A stretch of DNA of 64,000 nucleotides from Paenibacillus elgii NBRC 100335 (GCF_004000865.1 NZ_BIMB01000017.1:1-64000); one strand, 5' to 3'. Positions 1-8,078 are shown, counted from the stretch's first letter. The notes: generated by a model from the letters alone, not told the origin. Numbers and translations: made by a program.

Positions 1-36
1 AATGGTCAGGGACTCTTTTTAACATTATTCATATAA

Positions 37-636
37 CTAAGCTAGAACAGCGGCTGTAAGTCCAGCAAAGTTTATAGTAATTGTTTGGTTACCCGATAAA
101 CTATTCCCTGTGGCTTGCAGAGTATAGGTATGGGTGCCAGTCAGTGGTGTCTCGTCACAAGTGGTAAGAGCAGTCGTTATAGGGCTGTTTGCAGACACTG
201 GGGTATCGTTTGCCGTACCAATTACAGCGCCATCATCACGAACGATTCTTAAGGTAAAGGTATTGCTTGCATTATTGGGTGTCCACGTTGCATAGGCGGT
301 CAACCAAACTACGTTGGTAACGGCAGCCACAGTGGCAGTTACGGTTAGGACAGTGGCTGTTGGTGTAGTGGCAGTCAAGACAATAGGCGGGGTGCCAGCA
401 TACTTTGAACAATTAAATCCAGTTAAAAGCCCTGGGGGTCCAGCAGGTCCAGTAGGTCCAGTGGGTCCAGTAGGCCCAGTAGGCCCAGTAGGTCCGGCAG
501 GTCCAGCGGGTCCGGCAGGTCCAGCGGGTCCAGCAGGTCCGGCAGGTCCTTGAGGTCCAATAGGGCCCGCAGGTCCGGCAGGTCCTTGAGGTCCAATAGG
601 GCCAGGAGGCCCCGGAGGCCCTGGTATTCTACCCAT
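37..636 (-). CDS. Collagen-like triple-helix repeat protein
   Basis: This 199-residue protein starts with MGRIP, then has 21 consecutive Gly-Pro-X triplets (residues about 6-68, X = P, I, Q, A or T) and ends in a Thr/Ala/Val-rich domain of about 130 residues predicted to be beta-rich. The layout matches BclA-like collagen proteins of spore surfaces, where GPX repeats form a trimeric stalk and the C-terminal domain forms the tip. No signal peptide is present, as is usual for spore-surface proteins made in the mother cell. A GAGGAG ribosome site lies 12 bases before the ATG. No neighbouring spore genes support the role, so exosporium localisation is inferred from the family only. A phage-tail or other collagen-like fibre cannot be excluded. 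Confidence 0.8.
   Translation of the reverse strand: MGRIPGPPGPPGPIGPQGPAGPAGPIGPQGPAGPAGPAGPAGPAGPAGPTGPTGPTGPTGPTGPAGPPGLLTGFNCSKYAGTPPIVLTATTPTATVLTVTATVAAVTNVVWLTAYATWTPNNASNTFTLRIVRDDGAVIGTANDTPVSANSPITTALTTCDETPLTGTHTYTLQATGNSLSGNQTITINFAGLTAAVLA
433..621 (-). repeat. Gly-Pro-X coding tandem repeat (9-bp units)
   Basis: Twenty-one 9-base units encode GPX triplets. The DNA repeats are near-identical, for example five GPT units in a row and a run of six GPA units. Such arrays change length by slippage, so the count may vary between strains. The repeat also creates long open frames in other phases, which are artefacts. Confidence 0.9.
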
Positions 637-815
637 AATAAGTTCACACTCCTCATATATGATAAGAACATAATATGTATGATGACTGTACTTGGAAATG
701 GGATAACGACCATATTTGATACAGATTAGGTAAATGGCCTTATCAGAGCCGCGTGCGCTCTTTTTCTATGTGAAAAAACATCCGATTCACTGAGGAAAAT
801 TCCGGGGAGTGTACA

Positions 816-844
816 TTGAGAATTTTGAGGAATGGGCGTATAAT
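816..844 (+). promoter_or_regulatory. Sigma-A type promoter for the 886 gene
   Basis: TTGAGA at 816-821 and TATAAT at 839-844 are separated by 17 bases, close to the vegetative consensus. The gene start lies 41 bases further downstream. Confidence 0.75.
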
Positions 845-885
845 GGGAACATATATTCGTGTTCTCTCCAAAAGAGGTGTATTGG

Positions 886-1209
886 ATGAATCAAACAGCT
901 ACAAATGAAGTACTGCTTCGCAATTCGGCCTTGCTGCCGAACGCGCTGTCCATGATCGAAAATGAGGCCCGGACGCTTTCCGCTTCAAAAGATCCGATCC
1001 GACGGCTGTATATCTCTGCGGCGAAGGTAATTCACGTTCGGCTTACGAATGAGCTGGCCGACGTACGGAAGGAGCTGCGGCAGCGCGGGATTCGGGCGGA
1101 AAAGATCGATATTACCCGTGAGGAAGCGAGAGCGTTTGTTGCTGAAAAGATAGGGTGGCATATGCAAGGAATTGTGGATGAGTTGCAGCACAACGCAAAA
1201 AACCGCTGA
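886..1209 (+). CDS. Small hypothetical protein
   Basis: This 107-residue protein is not one I recognise. It appears soluble and mostly helical, is rich in charged residues (motifs such as VRKELRQRGI and ITREEARAF), and has no signal peptide or membrane segment. The ATG at 886 is preferred over an upstream in-frame GTG at 859 because AGAGGTG lies about seven bases before it and the strong promoter at 816-844 would place the transcript start close to 859. It stands alone between the collagen-like gene and an MFS gene on the opposite strand. It is probably a real gene because of its promoter, ribosome site and ordinary codon use; its function is unknown. Confidence 0.65.
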   Translation: MNQTATNEVLLRNSALLPNALSMIENEARTLSASKDPIRRLYISAAKVIHVRLTNELADVRKELRQRGIRAEKIDITREEARAFVAEKIGWHMQGIVDELQHNAKNR

Positions 1210-1222
1210 TGTTTGTCAGCGG
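1203..1222 (+). terminator. Possible hairpin terminator over the stop codon
   Basis: CCGCTGA and TCAGCGG form a seven-base-pair stem with a six-base loop that begins inside the last codons of the 886 gene. The following sequence is only moderately T-rich, so this is a weak call. Confidence 0.35.
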
Positions 1223-1309
1223 GAAATGCTTATTTTCAGGCCGCAAATGTAGAACGACAGAATACTGTCGCCGGCGGAGTGACCTATCCGTATGTATTTT
1301 GTTTGCAAT

Positions 1310-2548
1310 TCATTGTCGAACAGCTTCACTTTGAAGCATTTTAGTTTTTTGTTCTGCGAAGTTTGATCTGGCGAATACTCCAATCGCCACTGACCCTAAC
1401 GTTACCAGAGAAGCAACGGCGTATATAGTCTGAATGCCGAAAGTATCGGCTATCCATCCAAGAGAAAGCAATGAAAAACTGAAAAACACATTGTTCGTTA
1501 CCTCAAGACAAGCCATGACCTTCGGCAGCTTATCTTTTTCAGCATTTTCTTGTAACAAAGTTCTCCTTATTACTGCTGTTACTTGCAATGGCGGTCCCAT
1601 GAGGAACATGAGCGCTATTGCCACAAAAGGGTTTCCATTAAATGCGAATACTCCCGCTATGGCCGCGTACATCACCAAACCCCATAACATTAAGGGGAAT
1701 TTCTTATTGTTAAAGTAATTCGCGACTGAAACTACAAGCAACCCACCTATAATAGACCCCGCAAAGAAAGATCCATTTGCCAATCCCCACCAACTCTCGT
1801 CTTTGTTAAGAACCTGAACGCAAAACGCAAGCACAAAGGCGCCAAGCCAAGCTGTTCCGCCAATTGTATCAATTGCATCAACGATAAAGATAGTTCTTAT
1901 TCGCTTGTCTCGAAAAGATGTCTTCCATCCTTCCGCAGCTTGCACCCACTTTGACTTTTTATTATAAGATTTATTTTCTTGATCGCTATTGTCCTTGACT
2001 AGAGAAGCAAGTATTGTAGCGATAAACAATGAGGCTAAAACGATAATCATGGAGTTAAATGTTCCAAGCACAATCACCAAAATTCCACTGAATGCCCAAC
2101 TGGAGCATTTAATTATCTGATCGGTAGTGGATATCAACCCGTTAACTTTTACAAGGGCCTCTTTGGAGGCTAAGCGAGGAATTATGGAATTTCTGCAAGG
2201 CTTTACCCAAGCATCAAAAAATGAAATACAAAAAATCAGCAAAAACATTAGAGCGAGGGGGATTGATTTGCTCAATAAATAAAAAACCATGAAACACAAA
2301 AATATCGAGAATTGTGCCAATTGAGCGAATACCAATATTTTCACTAATCTGAACCTTGAAACCATGAGCGGAAAAATCAAACCGCTTATGATCTGCGAAA
2401 GAAATCGAACCAGTGGTACGATGACAGTCGACATCAATGAATGGGTGTTTCCGAATACAAAAGAAATGACTGACATCAGATAAATGATATCAGCAATGTT
2501 GGAGATGGCCTGGCTACCCCAAAGAAAATAAAAAGATTTTTTAATCAT
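1310..2548 (-). CDS. MFS transporter (drug-efflux type)
   Basis: This 412-residue membrane protein has about 12 hydrophobic segments and the general layout of the MFS_3 / macrolide-efflux branch of the major facilitator superfamily. The first transmembrane region contains FLWGSQAISNIAD, typical of the first helix of this branch. It is expected to export a small hydrophobic compound using the proton gradient. The substrate is not predictable. The gene is noticeably richer in A and T than most genes of the window, with AAA, ATT and TTT codons dominating, which suggests acquisition by transfer. It has no regulator next to it and appears monocistronic. Confidence 0.8.
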   Translation of the reverse strand: MIKKSFYFLWGSQAISNIADIIYLMSVISFVFGNTHSLMSTVIVPLVRFLSQIISGLIFPLMVSRFRLVKILVFAQLAQFSIFLCFMVFYLLSKSIPLALMFLLIFCISFFDAWVKPCRNSIIPRLASKEALVKVNGLISTTDQIIKCSSWAFSGILVIVLGTFNSMIIVLASLFIATILASLVKDNSDQENKSYNKKSKWVQAAEGWKTSFRDKRIRTIFIVDAIDTIGGTAWLGAFVLAFCVQVLNKDESWWGLANGSFFAGSIIGGLLVVSVANYFNNKKFPLMLWGLVMYAAIAGVFAFNGNPFVAIALMFLMGPPLQVTAVIRRTLLQENAEKDKLPKVMACLEVTNNVFFSFSLLSLGWIADTFGIQTIYAVASLVTLGSVAIGVFARSNFAEQKTKMLQSEAVRQ

Positions 2549-2685
2549 AAATTAGTCCATTTCCCTCTATCATAAATTTCCCTGCGTTTGTATTTATATG
2601 TAAATTATAACATAAATAACACACCAAAAGGAAACCCTTCTATTTCATTAGGCTATGTTAAATCCTGATGTTGATTTTTACCATA

Positions 2686-2711
2686 AGAAAACCGCCTCGT
2701 TGAAGAGGCGG
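2686..2711 (-). terminator. Rho-independent terminator after the VOC gene
   Basis: On the minus strand the stem CCGCCTC/GAGGCGG (2692-2698 with 2705-2711) with a six-base loop is followed by TTTTCTT. It lies downstream of the VOC gene at 2851-3303 and blocks read-through into the MFS gene region. Confidence 0.75.
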
Positions 2712-2732
2712 CTTATTGTGCTATCGTACCCA

Positions 2733-2837
2733 TTAGTTGAGTCCCTTTAATTTGGTTTTGCATTGATTTCCGTGTTTCCGGGACCGAGGGTCGCCCAGAC
2801 TTGGAGCGTGAATAATGTCTATTTCAGTTAAGTCTTC
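2733..2837 (-). pseudogene. Possible coding remnant (HNH-like ending)
   Basis: A 34-codon open stretch without a start codon, closed upstream by a TGA at 2847-2849, reads on the minus strand as EDLTEIDIIHAPSLGD followed by a basic tail and a stop. The EIDII.A.SLG pattern is reminiscent of the HNH region (EIDHIIPxSLGG) at the end of group II intron maturases and related nucleases, but the histidine and the rest of the motif are not preserved. It may be the decayed end of a mobile-element gene, or chance. The rest of the 2549-2850 gap holds only the VOC terminator. Confidence 0.2.
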
Positions 2838-2850
2838 TTTTAAACGTCAC

Positions 2851-3303
2851 TTATTTATTACCGAGTTGTTCCGCCAAACCGATTAGAAGTCCTTCACTTC
2901 CACGAATGTAGCAGAGCCGATACGAGTCCCCGTACTGAACCACTTCGCCAACGAGCTGAGCACCATGCTTAGTGAGTCTGGATACCATTTCGTCAATGTC
3001 TTCAACGGTGAACATGACGCGTAGATAACCGAGTGCATTTACGGGAGCAGTTCGGTGATCTGATATAGTAGGTGGGGTGAGAAATCGCGAAAGTTCAAGT
3101 CGGCTGTGGCCATCTGGGGTAACCATCATAGCAATCTCTACACACTGTGAACCCAGCCCGGTTACGCGACCAGCCCATTCACCTTCGACAGTAGCTCGCC
3201 CTTCGAGCTTCAAGCCAATCTCCTCGAAGAAAGAGATTGCGTCATCAAGGGATTCTACAACGATGCCAACATTGTCCATTCTTAGTAATTTGTTTTTTGT
3301 CAT
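2851..3303 (-). CDS. VOC family protein (glyoxalase/bleomycin-resistance fold)
   Basis: This 150-residue protein has two beta-alpha-beta-beta-beta modules. The first opens with MDNVGIVVESLDDAISFFEEIG and the second contains LRVMFTVEDIDEMVSRL followed by YIRGSEGLLIGLAE. This is the vicinal oxygen chelate fold used by glyoxalases, dioxygenases and drug-binding proteins. The conserved first metal ligand, usually His in MDHVGI, is Asn here, so metal binding may be altered. AAGGAG precedes the ATG. It is probably a single-gene unit ending at the hairpin at 2686-2711. The substrate is unknown. Confidence 0.8.
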   Translation of the reverse strand: MTKNKLLRMDNVGIVVESLDDAISFFEEIGLKLEGRATVEGEWAGRVTGLGSQCVEIAMMVTPDGHSRLELSRFLTPPTISDHRTAPVNALGYLRVMFTVEDIDEMVSRLTKHGAQLVGEVVQYGDSYRLCYIRGSEGLLIGLAEQLGNK

Positions 3304-3483
3304 AGTTTTATCTCCTTATGTGTACAAATTTATTAACTGAATTCTATCAAGAATTACTAACTCCTTCCAAACGATTAACATCTTGTCACAGTTCATGATA
3401 ACAAAAATAAGGTAGCGTTGACGTTTAGCCTCTCCAGTACGGGATTTTACAGCGTACTTCCATCAATCGCTCGTTCCAATGCA

Positions 3484-3516
3484 TCAATCAAGTCTCTTCA
3501 GTTCCTTTAAATCCAT
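3484..3516 (-). pseudogene. Short SOS-promoter-linked reading frame, decayed
   Basis: Downstream of the LexA-type promoter at 3546-3574 the first ATG opens MDLKELKRLD and stops after ten codons. Removing one base restores a plausible continuation (DALERAIDGSTL), then another stop. This looks like the broken 5' end of a small DNA-damage-inducible gene. A genuine ten-residue peptide is possible but less likely. Nothing else recognisable was found between 3304 and 3734. Confidence 0.3.
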
Positions 3517-3545
3517 GGGTAAATCATCTCCGAACAGTTACCCTA

Positions 3546-3574
3546 ATTATAGAACGTTAGTTCGTATATATCAA
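3546..3574 (-). promoter_or_regulatory. LexA-controlled promoter (SOS box in spacer)
   Basis: On the minus strand TTGATA (3569-3574) and TATAAT (3546-3551) are 17 bases apart. The spacer contains CGAACTAACGTTC (3552-3564), which fits the Bacillus LexA pattern CGAAC-N4-GTTC. The same architecture recurs at 40157-40186. LexA bound here would block RNA polymerase until DNA damage. Confidence 0.7.
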
Positions 3575-3734
3575 GCGTGGCACGGCAGCAGGCAGATTCC
3601 TTCCACGCCAGTAAGTGCAACCTCTAAATAGGGCTTGTGTCTATTTAGCATTGGAGAAATTTAAAAATAAGTAAAAAAATAAAAATTGGACATATTACCA
3701 TTGAATGCAATTGACTAAAAAGGAGCGTGCAAAA

Positions 3735-4253
3735 ATGGGAATCTTGAGTGGCAATCCCAAGGATGAACCTTTACATTACGGCGAAATTTTTAATTTGTGG
3801 CAATTCTCAATGAAAGCTAAGGGCTGCGTATCCGCATATCGAGTTTATCAATATCATGCTGGCGATGGCGACTTAAAAAAAGTACTTGGTGATCTAATTA
3901 ATCAAGCTGAACTGGAAGTAAGTGAATGCGATTCCATACTCACTCATAATGGTATTGCGCCTTCTCCGGTTATGCCTTTGAAACCGGAAGCAAAACTCGA
4001 AGATATCCCTGTTGGTGCAAGATTTACTGATCAGGAAATTGCACCAATGATTGCAGCAGATACTTCAATGGGCTTGGTTGCTTGCAGTCAAATCATGGGG
4101 ATGTCCATTAGAGAAGACATAGGAACATTATTCGCCAAGTACCATGCCACAAAGGCTGTTCTCGGGTTAAAAATATTGAGAATGAGCAAAGAAAAAGGTT
4201 GGTTAATTCCTCCCCCCTTACAGGTGAAAAGACCGGAATTAGCGGAAGTATGA
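3735..4253 (+). CDS. DUF3231 family protein (half-length)
   Basis: This 172-residue protein matches the DUF3231 family found in Bacillus and Paenibacillus. Characteristic stretches are GILSGNPKDEPLHYGEIF near the start, DIPVGARFTDQEIAPMIAAD mid-protein and MGLVACSQIMGMSIREDIG near the end. Many family members are about 330 residues with two such repeats; this one carries a single repeat. The fold is expected to be a helical bundle, possibly ferritin-like. The ATG at 3735 is chosen because AAGGAG lies ten bases upstream; an upstream ATG at 3705 lacks a ribosome site. No function is established. The gene stands alone and ends at a strong terminator. Confidence 0.8.
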   Translation: MGILSGNPKDEPLHYGEIFNLWQFSMKAKGCVSAYRVYQYHAGDGDLKKVLGDLINQAELEVSECDSILTHNGIAPSPVMPLKPEAKLEDIPVGARFTDQEIAPMIAADTSMGLVACSQIMGMSIREDIGTLFAKYHATKAVLGLKILRMSKEKGWLIPPPLQVKRPELAEV

Positions 4254-4315
4254 TGATTTCTTTATGGGGTTGGCCGCCGCCGGTTCGACTTGAAAGAAGA
4301 TTAAATCTTGAGAAT

Positions 4316-4351
4316 GTCCCTGCCAGTGCAATACCGGTCAGGGACTTTTTT
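4316..4351 (+). terminator. Rho-independent terminator after DUF3231 gene
   Basis: GTCCCTG (4316-4322) pairs with CAGGGAC (4339-4345), with two further C-G pairs possible past a bulge, and is followed by six T residues. Confidence 0.85.
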
Positions 4352-4478
4352 GCGTTATTCAGCTTAATTCCAGACCAATTCCGTTACATTTTGTTTACAA
4401 CTCGGAGAAGTTTTCTTTACATCCACCATTTATAACTGAGAATAGGCATGGACAACAACAAAGGAGTGAGAGGGAAAA

Positions 4479-5078
4479 ATGAAAAAAACAGGAGTCCTAC
4501 TGCTCAGCTTCACCTTAATCGCAATGTTGGCCGCTTGCAGCAGCGGTGCCGTCAAGCAAGTCAACAAGGGAGGCAGCGCTGCAAATCAGACGAACACCGG
4601 GCAGCAGGACGGTTCGTCGACGGAGGGCAAGACATCGACTGAGAGCACGACGCTGTCGGAGGACAAAACCTCCACCGCCGATAAAACGGCGGCCGGAGAT
4701 AAAGGGACGAACGATGATAAATCGCCGGCAGGGGGCACGGCATCGGCGGATGGCGCATCATCCGGAGGTGGCGCGTCATCCGGGGTTAGGGCGTCTTCGG
4801 ATGCGAAAGCACCGACGGAAAGCAAAGGAACGGCGGAGAGCAGGGCTTCCGTAAACAGTAAGTCTTCCCCGGGAGCAGCAGAGTCACAAGGTACTGTAGT
4901 TTCTCCGGGAGCGGCGCCGTCGACAGGCAGAAACGCGGCGTCGGAACGCAAGCCATCGTCCGAATCCGGGCCGGCGAGGGGGAGCAAAGCTCCGGCGGAA
5001 GCGACGCCATCCGGAACGGATAGAGTGCCGGCAGGCTCCGCGCCTACGAGTGTAGTCCAACCTGCGACGTCGTCGTAA
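4479..5078 (+). CDS. Low-complexity lipoprotein
   Basis: This 199-residue protein has a lipoprotein signal (MKKTGVLLLSFTLIAMLAAC, cysteine at residue 20). The rest is a hydrophilic Ser/Thr/Ala/Gly/Lys-rich chain with repeated SxDKTxxxDK-type and ASSGGGAS-type segments, likely disordered. It has no solute-binding fold although it sits first in a run with two sugar-type permeases (5157, 6023) and an HlyD-like adaptor (6919). AAAGGAG lies close to the ATG. It may act as a flexible surface tether or spacer for that membrane assembly, but this is inference. Codon use is normal and the opposite strand has long spurious open frames because of the repetitive G+C-rich sequence. Confidence 0.75.
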   Translation: MKKTGVLLLSFTLIAMLAACSSGAVKQVNKGGSAANQTNTGQQDGSSTEGKTSTESTTLSEDKTSTADKTAAGDKGTNDDKSPAGGTASADGASSGGGASSGVRASSDAKAPTESKGTAESRASVNSKSSPGAAESQGTVVSPGAAPSTGRNAASERKPSSESGPARGSKAPAEATPSGTDRVPAGSAPTSVVQPATSS

Positions 5079-5156
5079 ACAGGGGAAACTTGAACGAATA
5101 AAGGGCATGGACGCGGGGGCGCCGTTGGTTTTCCCGCGTTTTGCATGGAGGCCGGC

Positions 5157-6026
5157 ATGAAATTTCCCGCATTCCTCAAGAAAGACACGGTACTGGCTCT
5201 ACTATTCCTTGCGCCAAGCGTGGGCGGTTTCGCGCTTTTTTATGCGATCCCATTTGTAATGGGGCTTGTTTATTCCTTTATGGACGGCACGATGGATGGA
5301 AATTTCGTAGGCCTCGCCAATTATAAGGAGCTGATGGCCAGCGGTTCGTTTCGGAAGGCCGCGTGGAACACCGCTCTCTTTACATCCGTCAGTGTACCGT
5401 TAATGGTTGCTATTTCTTTAGGGCTGGCACTGTTATTGAACGGAAATGTGTTTTTCCGCCAATGGCTGCGAACCGCCTATATTTTACCGCTTGTCGTACC
5501 GGTTGCCTCGATCGTATTGATCTGGCAAATCGGCTTCGACTGGAACGGCACGGTCAACGAATGGCTGCACCGCTTCGGGATTCAGCGGATCGATTGGATG
5601 AAATCGGAATGGGCTATTGTCGTCATCACGGCGATTTATATATGGAAGAACATCGGGTACAACATGATTTTGTTTTTGGCGGGGGTTCAAGCGATTCCCG
5701 AGAGCTATTACGAAATCGCCCGTCTCGAAGGGGCGGGGCCATTCACAAAGCTGCGGATTACCCTTGTCTATTTAATCCCGACGATGTTTTTCGTCGTTCT
5801 GATGTCGATTATGAATTCGTTCAAAGTGTTCAGGGAAGCGTATTTGCTGGCAGGCGGCTATCCGCACGACAGCATTTATATGCTCCAGCATTACATGAAC
5901 AATATGTTTCTTTCACTCGATATTCAGAAGCTGACGGCCGCCGCGAGCCTCATGGTCGGCTGTATTATGATCATCGCGCTTGGGTTATTCAGGATGGAAC
6001 GCGGTTTCCGGAGGTTTATGGAATGA
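5157..6026 (+). CDS. Sugar-type ABC transporter permease (MalF/UgpA-like)
   Basis: This 289-residue membrane protein has six predicted helices and the CUT1 permease coupling loop EIARLEGAGPFTKLRITLVY (the EAA region) that docks on the ATPase. The start at 5157 is favoured by GGAGG five bases upstream; an ATG at 5145 would leave that site inside the gene. It overlaps the next permease gene by four bases (ATGA), so the two are translationally coupled and probably form a heterodimer. No ATPase or typical binding protein is encoded next to it. The ATPase is probably shared with other CUT1 systems (MsmX-like). The substrate is unknown. Confidence 0.85.
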   Translation: MKFPAFLKKDTVLALLFLAPSVGGFALFYAIPFVMGLVYSFMDGTMDGNFVGLANYKELMASGSFRKAAWNTALFTSVSVPLMVAISLGLALLLNGNVFFRQWLRTAYILPLVVPVASIVLIWQIGFDWNGTVNEWLHRFGIQRIDWMKSEWAIVVITAIYIWKNIGYNMILFLAGVQAIPESYYEIARLEGAGPFTKLRITLVYLIPTMFFVVLMSIMNSFKVFREAYLLAGGYPHDSIYMLQHYMNNMFLSLDIQKLTAAASLMVGCIMIIALGLFRMERGFRRFME

Positions 6027-6913
6027 AGCTGGGGGAGAAGAAAGCGGTGCTGCTGCAAAAATGGCTGATGACCTTCGTACTGCTCGTCCTTGCCTTGGTT
6101 ATGCTGTTCCCTATCGGGATTACCTTCACGAATTCGCTCATGACGGAGCGCGAGATCGGGATTAACTACGATCTGCTAGGAAAGATGGTGAGCGCGGATT
6201 CCGGGAGACAGCACGAATTTGTCAATTTAAAGCTCATACCCGACTGGGTATCGCTAGAGCAATTTAACAAAGTGCTGATCCAGTCTCCGAAGTTTTTGTT
6301 CCTGTTCTGGAACTCCCTGCTCATGGTCGTGCCGATCGTATTCGGACAAACGGCCGTTGCCGCCTTGGCGGCCTATGCTTTCGCCATGCTTCGGTTTCCC
6401 GGCAGGGACTCGTTGTTTCTTATTTATATTATGGCGATGCTGATGCCGTTTCAGGTGACGCTGGTTCCTAACTATATTATGGCCGATAAGCTCGGCATCC
6501 TGAACAGTGTCGCCGCGATTATTTTGCCGGGCGTGTTCGCGACCTACGGCGTATTTCTGCTGCGGCAGTTCATGCTGCATATTCCCGCCCCGCTGCTCGA
6601 AGCGGCCCGGTTGGACGGGGCGGGAGCCGGAACGATTTTCGTCACGATCGTTCTGCCGCTGGTGAAGCCGGGACTGGCGGCGCTGACGGTTTTGCTATTC
6701 GTAGATTACTGGAACATGGTCGAGCAGCCGCTTATTTTTTTGGAGGACCCGCTCCGGCATCCGCTATCCGTCTATTTGGCGAGCATTCAGGAGGGAGCGC
6801 GGGGCGTAGGCTTTGCCGCTTCTTTGCTCTATATGAGCCCGGTTGTTCTGCTGTTTCTGTATGCGGAGTCTTATTTTGTCAGAGGAATCCAGTCATCCGG
6901 CATAAAAGGATAG
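6023..6913 (+). CDS. Sugar-type ABC transporter permease (MalG-like)
   Basis: This 296-residue protein is the partner of the preceding permease. It has six hydrophobic helices and an EAA loop reading LLEAARLDGAGAGTIFVTIV, typical of CUT1 MalG-type subunits, and ends with RGIQSSGIKG like many of them. An extracytoplasmic insert of about 60 residues after the first helix (NYDLLGKMVSADSGRQHEF) is longer than usual. Start ATG overlaps the upstream stop; GGAGG lies eight bases before it. The frame stays open far upstream of this start, which is a shadow of the first permease and not part of the protein. Confidence 0.85.
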   Translation: MKLGEKKAVLLQKWLMTFVLLVLALVMLFPIGITFTNSLMTEREIGINYDLLGKMVSADSGRQHEFVNLKLIPDWVSLEQFNKVLIQSPKFLFLFWNSLLMVVPIVFGQTAVAALAAYAFAMLRFPGRDSLFLIYIMAMLMPFQVTLVPNYIMADKLGILNSVAAIILPGVFATYGVFLLRQFMLHIPAPLLEAARLDGAGAGTIFVTIVLPLVKPGLAALTVLLFVDYWNMVEQPLIFLEDPLRHPLSVYLASIQEGARGVGFAASLLYMSPVVLLFLYAESYFVRGIQSSGIKG

Positions 6914-6918
6914 GAGAG

Positions 6919-8073
6919 ATGCATACGGTGGAGCTGCAAGGGATGGAGCTGGCGGAGGCTCGCAAAAAACGAAAAATGGTGGTGTTGTCGGGGGTATTTT
7001 TCGGTCTGCTGCTTGTGCTCACATTATTCAGCAATACGCTGCAGGCGATCACACTGCCCAAGGTACGGACGGAAACGCCGGTTAAGGGAAAGCTGGTTCA
7101 CAGCATTGAAGCGAACGGCACACTTAAGCCGGTGGAGGAAGCTGAACTAAAGAACGAGACCGGCTGGAAGGTAAAGGCCGTTCACGTGAAAGCGGGGGAT
7201 GCCGTCGTCAAGGACCAGCCACTGATTACGTATGACAGCAAACCGGCGGATCGGCAAATTGCGGATGAGCAAAGCGCCTTGAAGCAGCAAAAGCTGCAGC
7301 TGGACGGGTTGTTTGAAAGCTTCGTCGAAGCGAATCGGAACGGAGACTCCACGGCGATTAGCAAGGCTAAGCGGGATATCGAATCACGGCAGCTCGACAT
7401 CGACGTCCGCGAACGCAAAATTCAAGCACTGCAAGAAGACTTGGCAGGCCAGCGTCAGATTGTGGCTCCGTTTGACGGAATCGTTACGAGCGTCCGCGCG
7501 ACCGAAGGGCTTCCTTCCCTGTCAGGACAGCCGGTGGTCCGCGTGTCCAATGCGAGCCGGGGCTACGGAATGTCCGTGCTGGTAGCGGCGGATCTCGCAG
7601 CGTTTCTATCCGTCGGGGAAAAGATCGAGGTGGAGGTGAAAGACCAGGCGGTTCAAGTGATGGAAGGCCGGATTGACGAAATCGCCGATTCGCAAATGGA
7701 ACTGGCAGGCGGCGCGGGGCAGAAGCAGGACGCCCCTCCGGCGTCGAAAACGGTACGTATTACCGTTCAAGGCGAAGGCTTGAACGGCGGGGAGCGGGCG
7801 GTCGTCCGGCTGCAAAAATCGGTGTCGGCGGACGAGCAGCTTTTGATCTCGAATGAGGCCGTCCACAAGGATCAAGAGGGGAAATTCGTTTATGTGATCG
7901 AAGAGCGGAAAGGCCCGCTTGGCAACGGCTTTTATGTGCGCAAGAGCTATATTCGGGCCGCCGATGGGAACGCGAACCAGACCGCCGTCCGGGAAGGCAT
8001 TTTCCCGATGGATCAAGTTATCGTCGAAAGCGGTGAGCCTTTGCAGGCGGGGAACCGGGTACGGCTGCAATAA
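6919..8073 (+). CDS. HlyD/MacA-like membrane-fusion (adaptor) protein
   Basis: This 384-residue protein has one N-terminal membrane anchor (residues about 20-42), a lipoyl-like domain split around a coiled-coil hairpin (Lys/Gln/Glu-rich, residues about 105-170), the second lipoyl half (QRQIVAPFDGIVTSV), then beta-barrel domains. This is the layout of periplasmic adaptor subunits of efflux pumps; Gram-positive versions usually serve MacB-like ABC exporters. Here it lies five bases after a CUT1 permease gene and no exporter ATPase is nearby. AGGAG precedes the ATG. It may assemble with the permease pair on the outer membrane face, an arrangement not described for either family. Confidence 0.8.
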   Translation: MHTVELQGMELAEARKKRKMVVLSGVFFGLLLVLTLFSNTLQAITLPKVRTETPVKGKLVHSIEANGTLKPVEEAELKNETGWKVKAVHVKAGDAVVKDQPLITYDSKPADRQIADEQSALKQQKLQLDGLFESFVEANRNGDSTAISKAKRDIESRQLDIDVRERKIQALQEDLAGQRQIVAPFDGIVTSVRATEGLPSLSGQPVVRVSNASRGYGMSVLVAADLAAFLSVGEKIEVEVKDQAVQVMEGRIDEIADSQMELAGGAGQKQDAPPASKTVRITVQGEGLNGGERAVVRLQKSVSADEQLLISNEAVHKDQEGKFVYVIEERKGPLGNGFYVRKSYIRAADGNANQTAVREGIFPMDQVIVESGEPLQAGNRVRLQ

Positions 8074-8078
8074 TGGGA

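Noticed and set aside
314..553. Plus-strand Gly-Pro-rich frame in the collagen-like gene
   Set aside because: The 9-base repeat gives GPX-like frames on both strands. The minus-strand frame has a ribosome site and a plausible C-terminal domain; the plus-strand frame does not.
424..625. Possible CRISPR array because of regular short repeats
   Set aside because: The repeats are 9-base coding units without spacers, encoding Gly-Pro-X.
4586..5188. 200-codon minus-strand frame opposite the low-complexity lipoprotein
   Set aside because: Repetitive G+C-rich coding DNA leaves the opposite strand open; the sense frame has a lipobox and ribosome site.
5363..6022. Upstream extension of the second permease frame
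   Set aside because: The frame is open through the first permease gene but is rich in Arg and lacks hydrophobic helices; the overlap start at 6023 has a ribosome site.
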